Made by a program: the position numbers and the translations under genes | Shown here: one piece after another, positions 1-8,826 of the stretch | Layout: every line of letters begins with the position of its first letter | How positions within the stretch are numbered: position 1 is the first letter of the stretch | The notes under the pieces: generated by a model | Told to the model about the DNA's origin: nothing | Seen by the model: the letters and a program-made list of their open reading frames with translations, nothing else | The model's database searches: none | Assembly (NCBI GenBank): GCA_937901345.1 | Contig: CALCHM010000127.1 | Location: 1 to 64,000, forward strand | Source of the DNA: an uncultured Prevotella sp. | GTDB lineage: Bacteria; Bacteroidota; Bacteroidia; Bacteroidales; Bacteroidaceae | Direction: 5' to 3' | Length of the DNA: 64,000 nt

Positions 1-95
1 GCAAAGCGGTCGGTGAGTTCTGCCAGTACCGCGTCGCCGAAACGCAGCACGGCATCGGAAACACCCATCTGGGTGTAAATAGCGTTGGTATTCAT
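1..95 (-). CDS. Methionine gamma-lyase-like PLP enzyme, N-terminal fragment (foreign segment)
   Basis: The minus strand from position 95 reads MNTNAIYTQMGVSDAVLRFG and continues to the window edge. This resembles the N-terminus of the PLP-dependent methionine gamma-lyase / 'aluminium resistance' family common in Clostridia. Only about 31 residues are present, so no catalytic residue can be checked. It follows the AbrB-like gene by about 10 bases. The GC content is clearly higher than in the rest of the window, and the pair does not fit the Bacteroidales background, so I infer the segment is foreign or chimeric. Family assignment rests on recognition of a short stretch. Confidence 0.5.
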   Translation of the reverse strand, partial: MNTNAIYTQMGVSDAVLRFGDAVLAELTDRF

Positions 96-105
96 CTCTT
101 GATCC

Positions 106-246
106 TCAGTCTTTCTTCATGTTGTTCACGATCTGTGCGGCCACCTGATCCAGCACTTCCGGCTTGGATACGATGAGTCCGTTTTCCGCATCGCCCAGGA
201 TCAGCAGCGTGTCACCCGGCTCAATGCCGAAGAAGCTGCGCGCCTA
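106..246 (-). CDS. AbrB/SpoVT-type transcriptional regulator, C-terminal fragment (foreign segment)
   Basis: Reading the minus strand from about 246 to the TGA at 108-106 gives a C-terminus containing FFGIEPGDTLLILGD and ending NNMKKD. The IEPGDTLLIL pattern is typical of the swapped-hairpin AbrB/MazE/SpoVT DNA-binding domain followed by a short tail. The N-terminus is missing because the sequence switches to an unrelated gene at about 226-246. Such regulators are common in Firmicutes and rare in this form in Bacteroidales. It is probably co-transcribed with the lyase-like gene downstream of it. Confidence 0.55.
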
Positions 247-249
247 AAG

Positions 250-1836
250 GTGCTGCTCGATGCTGCGCACAAGAATGGTGTGAACTTCTATTGGGCCATT
301 CACCCCGGTGTAGATATTAAGTGGACAGAAGCCGATCGTGACGCTATGATGAACAAACTCGAAGTGATGTATCAACTCGGTGTGCGTTCATTCGCCGTTT
401 TCTTTGACGATATTTGGGGCGAAGGCACTAAGGCTGATAAGCAGGCAGAACTCTTGAACTATATCAATACCAACTTTGTAAAAGCAAAGGGTGACGTGAG
501 TCCTCTCGTGATGTGTCCTACGGAATACAATCGTGGTTGGGCAAATGAAAAGGGCGGTTATCTCCGCACGCTTGGTAGCGATATGGACAAGTCGGTAGAA
601 ATTATGTGGACGGGTAACTCTGTTGTTCACACTATTGACAAAGAATCTATGGAGTGGATTAACGAACGCATTCAGCGCAAGGGTTACATTTGGTTGAATT
701 TCCCCGTTTCCGACTTCGTGCGCGACCACATACTTCTCGGTCCTACCTATGGCAATGGACTTGATATTGCTGAGGATCTTTCTGGTTTCGTAAGTAATCC
801 TATGGAACATGCAGAGTCATCAAAGATTGCGCTCTATAGTATTGCGGATTACACTTGGAACATGAAGAACTATGACTACATGTCAAGTTGGGATAAGGCG
901 CTTAAGGATCTTCTTCCTGAAAGTGCTGAGGCGCTCAAGATTTGGGCTTCTTATAACGAAGACCTTGGACCTAATGGACATGGATTCCGTCGTGACGAGA
1001 GTCGTGAACTCCAACCCATTGCTAAGGCGGCTGTGAAGGGTGACAAGAATGCTATTGCGCAACTCTATGGTAAATGCATGGAACTCGAATTGGCCATTAA
1101 TATCCTTCTTGCCGATAAGACAAATCCTGCGCTTATTGTAGAACAACGTCCTTGGTTGGAATATGGTAAACTCGTTGCTCAGTTTGGTATGAACGTTTGT
1201 GCAACGGCTATAACTAATCTTGACAACGCTACTGGATTTGTGAACTTTGAAAATCTTTACAAGGAAGCACGCTCTATTCAGACACAGATGTACAACCTTG
1301 CGAATTCAGACATCCTTCATCCGCTCCAACCTGGAATTAAGGTCGGTTCGCTTGTGTTGATTCCTACATTAAATGAGATTTTTGCCAATACGGTGAATGC
1401 TTATAATGCTGCTCACAACACCGCTTACAATCCTGTTTGCGAATACCAACCTTATTCTATTTCTTCAACAGTTCCTCAGTTGGCGAAGTTAACGGTTACA
1501 GCGCGTGGTAATGATGTTCGCGTTAACGATGTTCTCGAAGTTGTTACTTGGGCTCCCGGTTCGGAATTCGTAATCAACTCCGACCGTGCGGTAAGCATGC
1601 AAGGCATGGACTTCAACTTTGGCGTGAAGGGTGTGGCTGAGAAATTTACGCTCGAACTTCAGGGTGAAGACGGCAACTGGCGTAAGGTTAGTTTGCTCCA
1701 TTACTCTGCCGACGACACTGTTATCCACACTGGTGGCGAACTCAGCGGTATGAAGGCACAGAAGATTCGACTCACCAACACCTCAGGTGAAGAAGTAAAG
1801 GCTTACTTCAAGGGATTCCGTTTCTCACGCCAGTAA
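250..1836 (+). CDS. GH84 beta-N-acetylglucosaminidase (O-GlcNAcase), 5'-truncated
   Basis: Glycoside hydrolase family 84 enzyme, closely similar in pattern to the Bacteroides thetaiotaomicron O-GlcNAcase, which removes beta-linked N-acetylglucosamine from glycoproteins or host glycans. Visible marks are WAIHPG, the catalytic Asp pair in FFDDIWGEG (residues 53-54 of this reading), MCPTEYN, IMWTG, NFPVSD and the LLGPTYGN/NPMEHAESSK stretch, followed by a helical region and a C-terminal sandwich domain. The family normally has a signal peptide and an N-terminal domain before the barrel. Both are absent because the reading frame stays open upstream to about 226 and then runs into unrelated sequence. 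The GTG at 250 is only the first possible start codon, not a believable natural start. Confidence 0.9.
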   Translation: MLLDAAHKNGVNFYWAIHPGVDIKWTEADRDAMMNKLEVMYQLGVRSFAVFFDDIWGEGTKADKQAELLNYINTNFVKAKGDVSPLVMCPTEYNRGWANEKGGYLRTLGSDMDKSVEIMWTGNSVVHTIDKESMEWINERIQRKGYIWLNFPVSDFVRDHILLGPTYGNGLDIAEDLSGFVSNPMEHAESSKIALYSIADYTWNMKNYDYMSSWDKALKDLLPESAEALKIWASYNEDLGPNGHGFRRDESRELQPIAKAAVKGDKNAIAQLYGKCMELELAINILLADKTNPALIVEQRPWLEYGKLVAQFGMNVCATAITNLDNATGFVNFENLYKEARSIQTQMYNLANSDILHPLQPGIKVGSLVLIPTLNEIFANTVNAYNAAHNTAYNPVCEYQPYSISSTVPQLAKLTVTARGNDVRVNDVLEVVTWAPGSEFVINSDRAVSMQGMDFNFGVKGVAEKFTLELQGEDGNWRKVSLLHYSADDTVIHTGGELSGMKAQKIRLTNTSGEEVKAYFKGFRFSRQ

Positions 1837-1954
1837 AATATAGGTGCACCAACTCTACACATTTATATATAACATGTCACGAAGTAGCATCCAGAAGTTT
1901 GAGGATATGTTTCATGATGTGAGACGTTATAGATAATGGTGCCCCTCAATTTCA

Positions 1955-2001
1955 AACAAACGCTCCCATCTCATTCTTGAGATGGTGAGCATTTGTTTTT
2001 T
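1955..2001 (+). terminator. Hairpin with T-run after GH84
   Basis: An imperfect stem is formed by 1957-1974 (arm ending CCATCTCA) and 1977-1995 (TGAGATGG and on), followed by a T-rich run. It lies about 120 bases past the GH84 stop and fits an intrinsic terminator. Confidence 0.55.
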
Positions 2002-2160
2002 CTAGATGCTTGCGTTTTACCTTTCCACTAATAAAAATTGAAGATAATATAGTTGTTGCCACATGTTGGGACTTTGCATCTCATTAATGACGCAAAAATG
2101 CATCACGACTGGGCAACCTTAAGTTTGCACCTCTCAACCTTTATTTCACTCTGTATAGAC

Positions 2161-2340
2161 CTGCATAGCGCCATCCACGTTCGTAATCTGTCCGTGCAGA
2201 CTGCATAGCGCCATCCACGTTCGTAATCTGTCCGTGCAAACTGCATAGCGCCATCCACGTTCGTAATCTGTCCGCGCAAACTGCATAGTGCCATCCACGT
2301 TCAGAATCCGTCTATGCAGATCTGCATAGGTCCACACGTA
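2161..2340. repeat. 40-bp tandem repeat, four units plus a degenerate fifth
   Basis: Units of exactly 40 bp start at 2161, 2201, 2241 and 2281, each beginning CTGCATAGCGCCATCCACGT or nearly so. The fourth unit is more diverged, and a degraded fifth continues past 2320. Short open frames read through the units are products of the repetition. Apart from the repeat and the possible old terminal inverted repeats around it, I see no gene in 1837-2588. Confidence 0.9.
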
Positions 2341-2588
2341 TTGCAAATCTCTCTATGCTGTCCCGCACAGTCCCACTGCGAAAAAAAATTATGTCCTAAG
2401 GTGCAAAATGCTTCTAGATTTTTCAACTTTACCATCTTGCGGGAAACGTTTCTTAAGCAGTTTCTTCGTTTAGATAAAGAACGTTTGCCTAGAAGCAATA
2501 CATTTGACAAAAAACTCTAGGGTGCACTTTCAGCATCTAAAATATACCTGTGTAAACTGCTATATTATCCCCTAAAATCACACCATTC

Positions 2589-3728
2589 ATGCTTAAACAG
2601 AAACCACATTTTGCTTTACTTGATGGACTTCGCGGCGTTGCGGCTTTGGCGGTGCTGTGGTATCATGTGAACGAAGGATTTGCCTTTGCTGAGGCTACTA
2701 ATGGCGTTGGCGATTGCAACATCCGCTCGTTCAATCATGGTTATCTTGCCGTTGACTTTTTCTTTATTCTCTCTGGATTTGTCATTGCTTATGCTTATGA
2801 CGATCGTTGGAATCAAGGACTAACCTTAGGCAATTTCATCAATCGCCGCCTCATTCGCCTGCATCCTATGCTCATTGCGGGGGCAATTATTGGCGCAATA
2901 ACTTTCCTAATTCAGGGAGGTGTCACCTGGAGTGGTGAAGCGGTGCCCACGGCAAGGGTGATGCTCTGCCTTGCACTCACTTTCCTGTTCATCCCCTCCG
3001 TGCCTGGGTGTGGTTATGAGGTGCGTGGCAACGGAGAAATGTTTCCACTCAACGGGCCTTACTGGTCACTCTTCTTTGAATACATAGGCAACATTCTCTA
3101 CGCCCTACTGTTGCGCCGCCTTTCGACGAATGGCCTCGCCTTGTTGGTGACACTGCTCGGCAATGCCTACTTTTGGTTTGCCACATCGAACCTTTCGGAC
3201 TATGGAAGTATCGGGATGGGTTGGACGCTTGACACGCTGAATTTCTTTGGAGGTTTCATGCGCATGCTTTTCCCCTTTACATTGGGGATGTTGCTCTCTC
3301 GCACCTTCCGCCCACGCCCTGTTCGCGGTGCGTTTTGGTTATGCTCCATTTTGCTGGTTGCGCTCTTTACGGTGCCTTATATTGAGGCGATGCAACCGCT
3401 TTGCATGAACGGTGTGTTTGAAATGATTTGCATCATGCTCATCTTCCCCGCAATCGTATTGCTTGCAGCATCTTGCGCTTCAGTCTCTACAGGAACACAT
3501 CGTGTCGCAACTTTCTTGGGCGACCTCTCTTATCCGCTTTATACCGTACATTATCCGTTGATGTACCTTTTTTACGCTGGACTTATTGCCAACGAACACT
3601 ACACCTTTGCGGCAGCACCCTGGCAATCGCTTTGCGTCATGGGCGGCAGCATTCTCGTTGCCATAGTGCTTATGAAATGCTACGATACACCTGTCAGAAA
3701 GTGGTTAGCAAAGAAATTTGATAATTAA
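2589..3728 (+). CDS. Acyltransferase 3 family membrane protein (OafA-like)
   Basis: A 379-residue polytopic inner-membrane protein of the acyltransferase-3 family, which transfers acyl groups to carbohydrates such as O-antigen, capsule or peptidoglycan sugars. The N-terminus has the family pattern LDGLRGVAALAVLWYH, with the conserved His at residue 26, then GYLAVDFFFILSGFVIAY and RRLIRLHP. About ten hydrophobic segments follow. The substrate cannot be told from sequence. The gene stands alone, with a repeat upstream and a hairpin downstream. The start ATG at 2589 directly precedes the conserved N-terminus, so it is likely correct. Confidence 0.88.
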   Translation: MLKQKPHFALLDGLRGVAALAVLWYHVNEGFAFAEATNGVGDCNIRSFNHGYLAVDFFFILSGFVIAYAYDDRWNQGLTLGNFINRRLIRLHPMLIAGAIIGAITFLIQGGVTWSGEAVPTARVMLCLALTFLFIPSVPGCGYEVRGNGEMFPLNGPYWSLFFEYIGNILYALLLRRLSTNGLALLVTLLGNAYFWFATSNLSDYGSIGMGWTLDTLNFFGGFMRMLFPFTLGMLLSRTFRPRPVRGAFWLCSILLVALFTVPYIEAMQPLCMNGVFEMICIMLIFPAIVLLAASCASVSTGTHRVATFLGDLSYPLYTVHYPLMYLFYAGLIANEHYTFAAAPWQSLCVMGGSILVAIVLMKCYDTPVRKWLAKKFDN

Positions 3729-3804
3729 ATGCATGAAGATGATGTGGCATATCGTAGCAGAAACGCTGATGCCTCAATCATCGCCATCGCCTTTAAATAC
3801 AAAC

Positions 3805-3840
3805 GCAGAAGACCGGTCCTCGCGGACTGGTCTTCTTCTG
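3805..3840 (+). terminator. Strong hairpin after the acyltransferase gene
   Basis: A near-perfect 13-bp stem is formed by 3807-3819 and 3824-3836 around a TCGC loop, with one G-T pair and a T-rich 3' side. It lies 80 bases past the stop and is a likely intrinsic terminator. Confidence 0.65.
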
Positions 3841-3877
3841 TTATAGATTGCCTATATCTTGTTATAGATTTCATCTG

Positions 3878-3909
3878 TTTGTTAGATCCTAAAACCCTTC
3901 TTATCTTTG
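3878..3909 (+). promoter_or_regulatory. Bacteroidetes-type promoter, distal to the PepSY gene
   Basis: TTTG at 3878-3881 and TATCTTTG at 3902-3909 are separated by 20 bases, matching the Bacteroidetes -33/-7 pattern. The nearest gene starts at 4171, so it would give a leader of about 255 nt or an untranslated small RNA. Confidence 0.5.
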
Positions 3910-4059
3910 CATCGTAAACCAATGAATGCAATGATTACACGATGCGGTACATTGTATAAATCAGAAACTTGTTAATCTAACAGCGTAACAGAATTTTACA
4001 CTTTCTAGTCAGAAAGTTAAAGTGTGTTTCATGAAAGGTAAATTAACAGTTTTAACAAA

Positions 4060-4088
4060 TTTGGTTTCACTTCTCCTCCTTACCTTTG
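4060..4088 (+). promoter_or_regulatory. Likely promoter of the PepSY-like gene
   Basis: TTTG at 4060-4063 and TACCTTTG at 4081-4088 have 17 bases between them, slightly short of the usual 19-21. Transcription from here would give a leader of about 75 nt in front of the gene at 4171. Confidence 0.5.
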
Positions 4089-4170
4089 CAACAGAAAAAG
4101 GAAATAAGGAACATTTAAAGCGAAAATAAAACCAATTTAAATCCAATTTACTAATTACTTAAAACCATTA

Positions 4171-4626
4171 ATGATTATGAAGACTTTATTCAGAAATTTG
4201 ACAGTTACAGCATTTTGCTTTGCAGTTTCAGTTTTTAACGCTTCTGCAGATAATGCAAAACCCGTTGCTTTTAACCAACTCCCCGCTCAGGCACAGCAGT
4301 TTGTTAAGACACATTTCACCGACAGTAAGGTAGTCGTTTCTACGCTTGAAAGCGATATCTTGGAAAAGAGTTATGACGTAGCGCTTAACAATGGTGCGAA
4401 GTTGGAATTTGATGGCAAGGGACAATGGACAGAAGTTGTATGTCCCACAGGAGGCGTTCCTGAAAGCATTCTTCCTGAGCAGGTTAAGTCTTATCTCAAA
4501 TCTAGTTTTCCCAACGCTAAGGTGACAAAGGTTGAACGTGATAACGGTCGCTTTGAAGTAAACTTAGAGAATGGAACAGAAGTTACATTTAATAAGAAAT
4601 TCCAAGTAACAGACATCGATCTTTAA
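4171..4626 (+). CDS. Secreted PepSY-like domain protein
   Basis: A 151-residue exported protein. A signal peptide (hydrophobic stretch TVTAFCFAVSVFNASA) is followed by two similar halves. The first contains FNQLPAQAQQFVKTHF and the second ILPEQVKSYLKSSFPNAKVTKVE, each followed by a beta pair (LEFDGKGQW, VTFNKKFQV). This is the PepSY-like (DUF2874-type) fold seen in many Bacteroidetes periplasmic proteins; its function is unknown, possibly ligand or inhibitor binding. Two in-frame starts exist, at 4171 and 4177; the second (MKTLF) makes the more typical signal peptide. A second protein of related type is encoded 120 bases downstream. Confidence 0.8.
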   Translation: MIMKTLFRNLTVTAFCFAVSVFNASADNAKPVAFNQLPAQAQQFVKTHFTDSKVVVSTLESDILEKSYDVALNNGAKLEFDGKGQWTEVVCPTGGVPESILPEQVKSYLKSSFPNAKVTKVERDNGRFEVNLENGTEVTFNKKFQVTDIDL

Positions 4627-4748
4627 TGCAGATTCAGAATAGCACGTCTTAGGATACATTGCGATAAGATTTGATGCTAAATCTGTAAACAGAATATCGA
4701 AATCGAATACCACTAATCTAATATCAAATAATTTTAAATCTAATTACC

Positions 4749-5192
4749 ATGAAATTCAAAAACAGTTTCTTCACCCTGCTGCTCCTAGCAGTTCCAGCGT
4801 TGCTGGTGTCGTGTGATGATGATAACGACAATAACTTTGACTTCGTGACAGAAGCGGTGCACCATGCCTTCCAAAATCTTTATCCGCAGGTGCAACCCTA
4901 TGAATGGGAAATTGATGGTCCTTACATCAAGGCAGAATTCTATCAAACTTCTAAGCATTACGAAGCATGGTTTACCCCCGAAGGACTGTGGGTACGTACG
5001 GAAACCGACCATGTTGGTGCGCTTCCAGAACCTGTTGCAAATTGTCTGGCTACTACCTATGCCGACTATCATGTAGATGATGTGGATTGGGTAGAAACCC
5101 CTACAGGCAACTTCTACGAAGTGGATTTGGAGAAGGCTGGAATGTCAGATTTTATTGTCAAGATTGCTCCTGACGGAACGGTAGTACAATAA
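4749..5192 (+). CDS. PepSY-like lipoprotein
   Basis: A 147-residue predicted lipoprotein. The signal peptide ends in a lipobox, LLVSC at residues 18-22, followed by an Asp/Asn-rich tail (DDDNDNN). The mature part again shows two weakly similar halves: VHHAFQNLYPQVQPYEWEID with YEAWFTPEGLW, and VANCLATTYADYHVDDVDWV with FIVKIAPDGTVVQ. This fits a PepSY-like / beta-lactamase-inhibitor-like fold. It probably sits on the outer side of the inner membrane or on the outer membrane. It lies close behind another PepSY-like gene, suggesting a duplicated pair. Its role is not known. Confidence 0.75.
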   Translation: MKFKNSFFTLLLLAVPALLVSCDDDNDNNFDFVTEAVHHAFQNLYPQVQPYEWEIDGPYIKAEFYQTSKHYEAWFTPEGLWVRTETDHVGALPEPVANCLATTYADYHVDDVDWVETPTGNFYEVDLEKAGMSDFIVKIAPDGTVVQ

Positions 5193-5217
5193 GAAGCTGC
5201 AACATTATGAAATATTT

Positions 5218-5251
5218 AGCGGGTGTGTCAAAAAAAATTGGCACACCCGCT
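5218..5251 (+). terminator. Hairpin after the PepSY-like lipoprotein
   Basis: AGCGGGTGTG and CACACCCGCT are separated by an A-rich loop. The stem core GGGTGTG/CACACCC recurs in other terminator-like hairpins of this window (16384-16425, 39226-39266, 40036-40073). Confidence 0.6.
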
Positions 5252-5790
5252 TCTTCTGTGGTTGTATCGCTACTTTTTATTGCCCATAATTCTCTCGTTT
5301 CCGACTGATGTATCTTGTTACAATAAATGGCGATCTCAAAACGTTCGAATGCCATTCGAAAAGCATTCGAACGCCTTTCAAACAGCGGTAATAACTCTTT
5401 GTTTCAAAATCATCACACTTCATCCTTGCATTTCAGAGTTTTTGCCCCACAAACGCATGCCAAGAAAGAAAAATTACGTTCGTTGGGAACAAAATCAGTC
5501 GCCTACTCTCTTTGCACTGTCATTTTTCCTCATTCTCGACCCTCGCATGTTTGCGGGACGTGATTTGAGAAAATCTGGAATCCCGAAACTTTGTGGGAAC
5601 AGATTTGTGAAAAAAATGGGCGCTGCTGACGTGCGGGGCTCCAGATGTTTTACAAATGGCAAGAAGCGTCTTCTTGATGTAGGCGTGCCATCTCATTCGA
5701 TTTGTAAAACCGAGGCGCATCTACGTTGTTGCGTCATGCTGCATCAACCGTGTCCCTCATGCTTTGTGTTGCGAAGACTTGTGCGTCATC
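5252..5790. other. Intergenic region with no supported gene
   Basis: About 540 bases between the hairpin and the end of lpxB. Open frames here lack initiation context, recognisable motifs and a consistent composition. A palindrome-like run of GCATTCGAA-type words occurs at about 5341-5372. I see nothing else. Confidence 0.5.
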
Positions 5791-6963
5791 TTATCGTTCG
5801 TGTTGCTTCAGTCGATCGACGATTTCCTTTGCTGCTCGCTGGGGAGCACCGGGAGCACCGAGTAGGGCAGCCATTTTTTCATACCCTTTGAGTTGCGCCT
5901 CGCGTGCGATGCCACCAGGAAGAATTTCAGCGAGATGCTGACGCACGTTATTGACATTCATGCCATCTGCAACGAGTTCGGGAACCACTTCTCTACCCGC
6001 AACGAGGTTCACCAGGGAAATGTATTTCACCTTTAAGAGATGGCGACGCAAGAAGGAAACGAATTTGCCTGCTGCGATGTAATAACATACAACTTGGGGC
6101 ACGCGGAAGAGTCCCGTTTCAAGTGCTGCTGTACCTGAGGTTACGAGTGCTGCCGTGGCGTGAGCAAGCAGGGGATAGGTTTGGGAGCGAAGGATGTGTG
6201 GCAAACGTTCGGCAGACCAATTTAGACGTTGTAGGGTGCGGTCATAATACTCCTGACTAATCGAGGGAGCACCAGCCAAAACCAACTGATATCCCTGATC
6301 CACATAAGGGGCTGCTGCCTCACACATTCTGCACAGATTATCTTTAATCTCTTGCTTACGACTGCCCGCAAGTAAGGCGATGATGGGGCGCTTAGGGTTA
6401 AGACGATTCTGCTTGCAAAACTCCTCAAAAGTATCTTGGTAAGTTGCGCGGAACTGACTGATTTCGTCTACCGTAGGGTTGCCCACGTAGGAAATGGGGT
6501 AGTGGTGTTTCTTTTCAAAGAAGTCCACTTCAAACGGCAGTATTGAAAACAGACGGTCAACATAGGCGCGGATGTCCTTGATGCGGTGTTCCTTCCAAGC
6601 CCAAATCTTGGGCGAAATGTAGTAATAAACGGGGCAAATCAGTTGCTTCTTTACAAACTTCGCTATCTTGAGATTAAAACCCGGATAGTCCACCAAGATT
6701 ACGCAGTTAGGTCGCCACTCTGCGATTTCAGATTTACAGCGCTCCATGCCCTTGAGAATCGTGCGCAAGTGAAGCAAAACGGGGATAAACCCCATGTAGG
6801 CCAGGTGCTTGTAATGACACAAAAGTGTGCCCCCAACACGCTGCATTTCGTCGCCTCCGTAGAAGCGAAATTCAGCTTGGGGGTCGTTGTTTTTGATGGC
6901 TTGCATGAGGTGGGCTGCATGAAGGTCACCGCTAGCTTCACCTACGATGAGAAAGTATTTCAT
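5791..6963 (-). CDS. lpxB: Lipid-A-disaccharide synthase
   Basis: Glycosyltransferase family 19 enzyme that joins UDP-2,3-diacylglucosamine and lipid X to form the lipid A disaccharide at the inner face of the inner membrane. The protein begins MKYFLIVGEASGDLHAAHL, a hallmark of LpxB, and contains YMGFIPVLLHL, LVDYPGFNLKIAKF, YYISPKIWAWKEHRI, LLAGSRKQEI and VTSGTAALE. I use the ATG at 6963 rather than an upstream in-frame start (6981), because MKYFLIVGEASGD is the family N-terminus. It lies 10 bases behind surE, so the two are probably co-transcribed. The length of about 390 residues is normal. Confidence 0.95.
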   Translation of the reverse strand: MKYFLIVGEASGDLHAAHLMQAIKNNDPQAEFRFYGGDEMQRVGGTLLCHYKHLAYMGFIPVLLHLRTILKGMERCKSEIAEWRPNCVILVDYPGFNLKIAKFVKKQLICPVYYYISPKIWAWKEHRIKDIRAYVDRLFSILPFEVDFFEKKHHYPISYVGNPTVDEISQFRATYQDTFEEFCKQNRLNPKRPIIALLAGSRKQEIKDNLCRMCEAAAPYVDQGYQLVLAGAPSISQEYYDRTLQRLNWSAERLPHILRSQTYPLLAHATAALVTSGTAALETGLFRVPQVVCYYIAAGKFVSFLRRHLLKVKYISLVNLVAGREVVPELVADGMNVNNVRQHLAEILPGGIAREAQLKGYEKMAALLGAPGAPQRAAKEIVDRLKQHER

Positions 6964-6973
6964 TCCGCAAAAA

Positions 6974-7729
6974 TTACTCAAAAGTAAAGGATTTTAAAAG
7001 AGCGTAATCCGTAACATCGAGTGTGACGGGCGTAACGGCAACGTAGTTGTTCTCGAGTGCCCAAATGTCCGTGTCGGTAGCTTCGGGTTCCAGATTTTCG
7101 CGATAACCCACGAGCCACAAATAAGGTTGATTCGTAGTGGGATGAAAGCATTTGTGCGTCTCTTTTGCCCAGCGACTTTTTCCCATGCGACACACTTTAA
7201 TGCCCTTAAATTCTGCAGTGTTGGGGAAGTTAACGTTGAGGCAAGTGAAGGAGGGTAATCCTTCGCTTAAAACCTTCTGTGTAATAGCGATAATGTAGGA
7301 TTTCAGGGGGGTGAAATCCGCATTTGAACTATGATTGTCGAGTGAAAAAGCAATCGCAGGGAACCCCGACATTGCGCCTTCGTAACACACACCCATCGTT
7401 CCCGAATAATGGGCATTTACCGCAGAGTTGTCACCATGGTTAATGCCACCGATGACCAAGTCAGGGCGACGTGTCATGGCATCGTTAAGTGCAACCTTAA
7501 TGCAGTCGGCAGGAGTTCCTGTGCATGCACAAATCGTAAGTCCGTCTTCTTCTTGAATAGTGCGGTAACGCAAGGGGGTAGAAGACGTAATTGCGCAACT
7601 TCCGCCAGAACGAGGACCATCGGGGGCCATAACGTAAAGATCTGCATATGGGCGGAGCGTTTCGATAAGAAAATTAATGCCTTTGGCGGTATAACCGTCG
7701 TCGTTAGAAATGAGTATGAGAGGGCGCAT
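6974..7729 (-). CDS. surE: 5'/3'-nucleotidase SurE
   Basis: Metal-dependent phosphatase that hydrolyses nucleoside 5'- and 3'-monophosphates. The start at 7729 gives MRPLILISNDDGYTAKGI, with the metal-binding Asp pair at residues 10-11, followed by PDGPRSGGSC, GTPADCIKVAL, GGINHGDNSAVNAHYSGTMGVCYEGAM and the C-terminal tail. Longer upstream frames add unrelated residues and are rejected. The length of 251 residues is typical. It is immediately upstream of lpxB on the same strand and divergent from parA, a gene order I recognise from Bacteroidales. Confidence 0.94.
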   Translation of the reverse strand: MRPLILISNDDGYTAKGINFLIETLRPYADLYVMAPDGPRSGGSCAITSSTPLRYRTIQEEDGLTICACTGTPADCIKVALNDAMTRRPDLVIGGINHGDNSAVNAHYSGTMGVCYEGAMSGFPAIAFSLDNHSSNADFTPLKSYIIAITQKVLSEGLPSFTCLNVNFPNTAEFKGIKVCRMGKSRWAKETHKCFHPTTNQPYLWLVGYRENLEPEATDTDIWALENNYVAVTPVTLDVTDYALLKSFTFE

Positions 7730-7975
7730 AAAATAGAGATTTTCTAAAGATTTTGACACTGTTCGGATGTGATGTTGACGTAGTTCAACTTTAACATTTG
7801 GCGTTGTTAGGGCAAACTTTAACGTCCTTCTAATATACGTCTGACACAATTCAAGCAATGATTAGGTAAAACTCAAGCATCTAAACGGCTCAGAACGTAA
7901 TCAGAGACTTTGTCATATTTTCCGACAAAAGTAGTAATTTATTCTATAAGCGAGATACATATGAGAAAAAATAAG

Positions 7976-7983
7976 TATCTTTG
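7976..7983 (+). promoter_or_regulatory. TAnnTTTG -7 element upstream of parA
   Basis: TATCTTTG at 7976-7983, about 59 bases before the parA ATG. No good TTTG -33 box is visible at the expected distance. Confidence 0.4.
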
Positions 7984-8041
7984 CAAAGTTCGTAAAAGTG
8001 CCTGTGTGGCGCTATTTTGAAGCACTCCTAAACAGAAAATA

Positions 8042-8806
8042 ATGGGAAAAATTATTGCTTTAGTAAACCAAAAAGGTGGCGTAGGTAAAACCACCACTTC
8101 GATGAATCTTGCTGCATCTTTGGCAACGCTTGAAAAGAAGGTTTTGCTCATTGATGCTGACCCCCAGGCAAACGCCTCTTCGGGTTTGGGTGTAGACTTG
8201 AGTCAGATAGATGCTTCCATCTATCAATGCCTAGTAAACAAGATTGACGTCCGCGAAGCCATTTATACGACAGATATAGAAAATCTGGACATTATACCTT
8301 CACACATAGACCTTGTAGGTGCCGAAATAGAAATGCTAAACTTCAAGAATCGTGAACGAGTTTTCAAGAATGTTTTAGCGCCCATTAAGGCAGAGTATGA
8401 CTACATACTTATCGACTGCTCTCCCTCGCTCGGACTTATGGTGGTCAATGCGCTCACGGCTGCTGATTCGGTGATTATTCCTGTTCAGTGTGAGTATTTC
8501 GCTCTGGAAGGCATCTCGAAACTGCTCGATACCATTCGCATCATTAAGCGCAAAACAAATCCTTCACTCTCCATCGAAGGTTTTTTGCTAACGATGTACG
8601 ATTCGCGTCTTCGTTTGGCCAACCAAATCTATGATGAAGTGAAGCGCCATTTCCAAGAACTCGTATTTAAAACCGTCATTCAGCGCAATGTGAAACTCTC
8701 GGAAGCACCCTCGCACGGTTTGCCAGTAATTCTTTATGACGCTGACTCAACGGGGGCAAAGAATCACTTGGCTTTGGCAAAGGAAATTATCAGTAAGAAT
8801 CAATAG
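8042..8806 (+). CDS. parA: Chromosome-partitioning ATPase ParA (Soj)
   Basis: Deviant Walker A ATPase that works with ParB and parS in chromosome segregation. The N-terminus MGKIIALVNQKGGVGKTTT contains the Walker A motif at residues 11-17. It is followed by LLIDADPQANAS, the Walker B region YILIDCSPSLGLM, and PVQCEYFALEG. The length of 254 residues is normal for chromosomal ParA. ParB starts 20 bases after its stop, forming the expected parAB pair. Confidence 0.96.
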   Translation: MGKIIALVNQKGGVGKTTTSMNLAASLATLEKKVLLIDADPQANASSGLGVDLSQIDASIYQCLVNKIDVREAIYTTDIENLDIIPSHIDLVGAEIEMLNFKNRERVFKNVLAPIKAEYDYILIDCSPSLGLMVVNALTAADSVIIPVQCEYFALEGISKLLDTIRIIKRKTNPSLSIEGFLLTMYDSRLRLANQIYDEVKRHFQELVFKTVIQRNVKLSEAPSHGLPVILYDADSTGAKNHLALAKEIISKNQ

Positions 8807-8826
8807 TAAAACTTACTTCCACATTT

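Noticed and set aside
2103..2346. Short minus-strand frames with repeated RGWRYAV-type words
   Set aside because: They arise from the 40-bp tandem repeat.
5223..5891. 222-codon plus-strand open frame
   Set aside because: It overlaps the end of lpxB, starts inside a terminator hairpin and has no recognisable domain; the cysteine- and histidine-rich composition suggests a chance frame.
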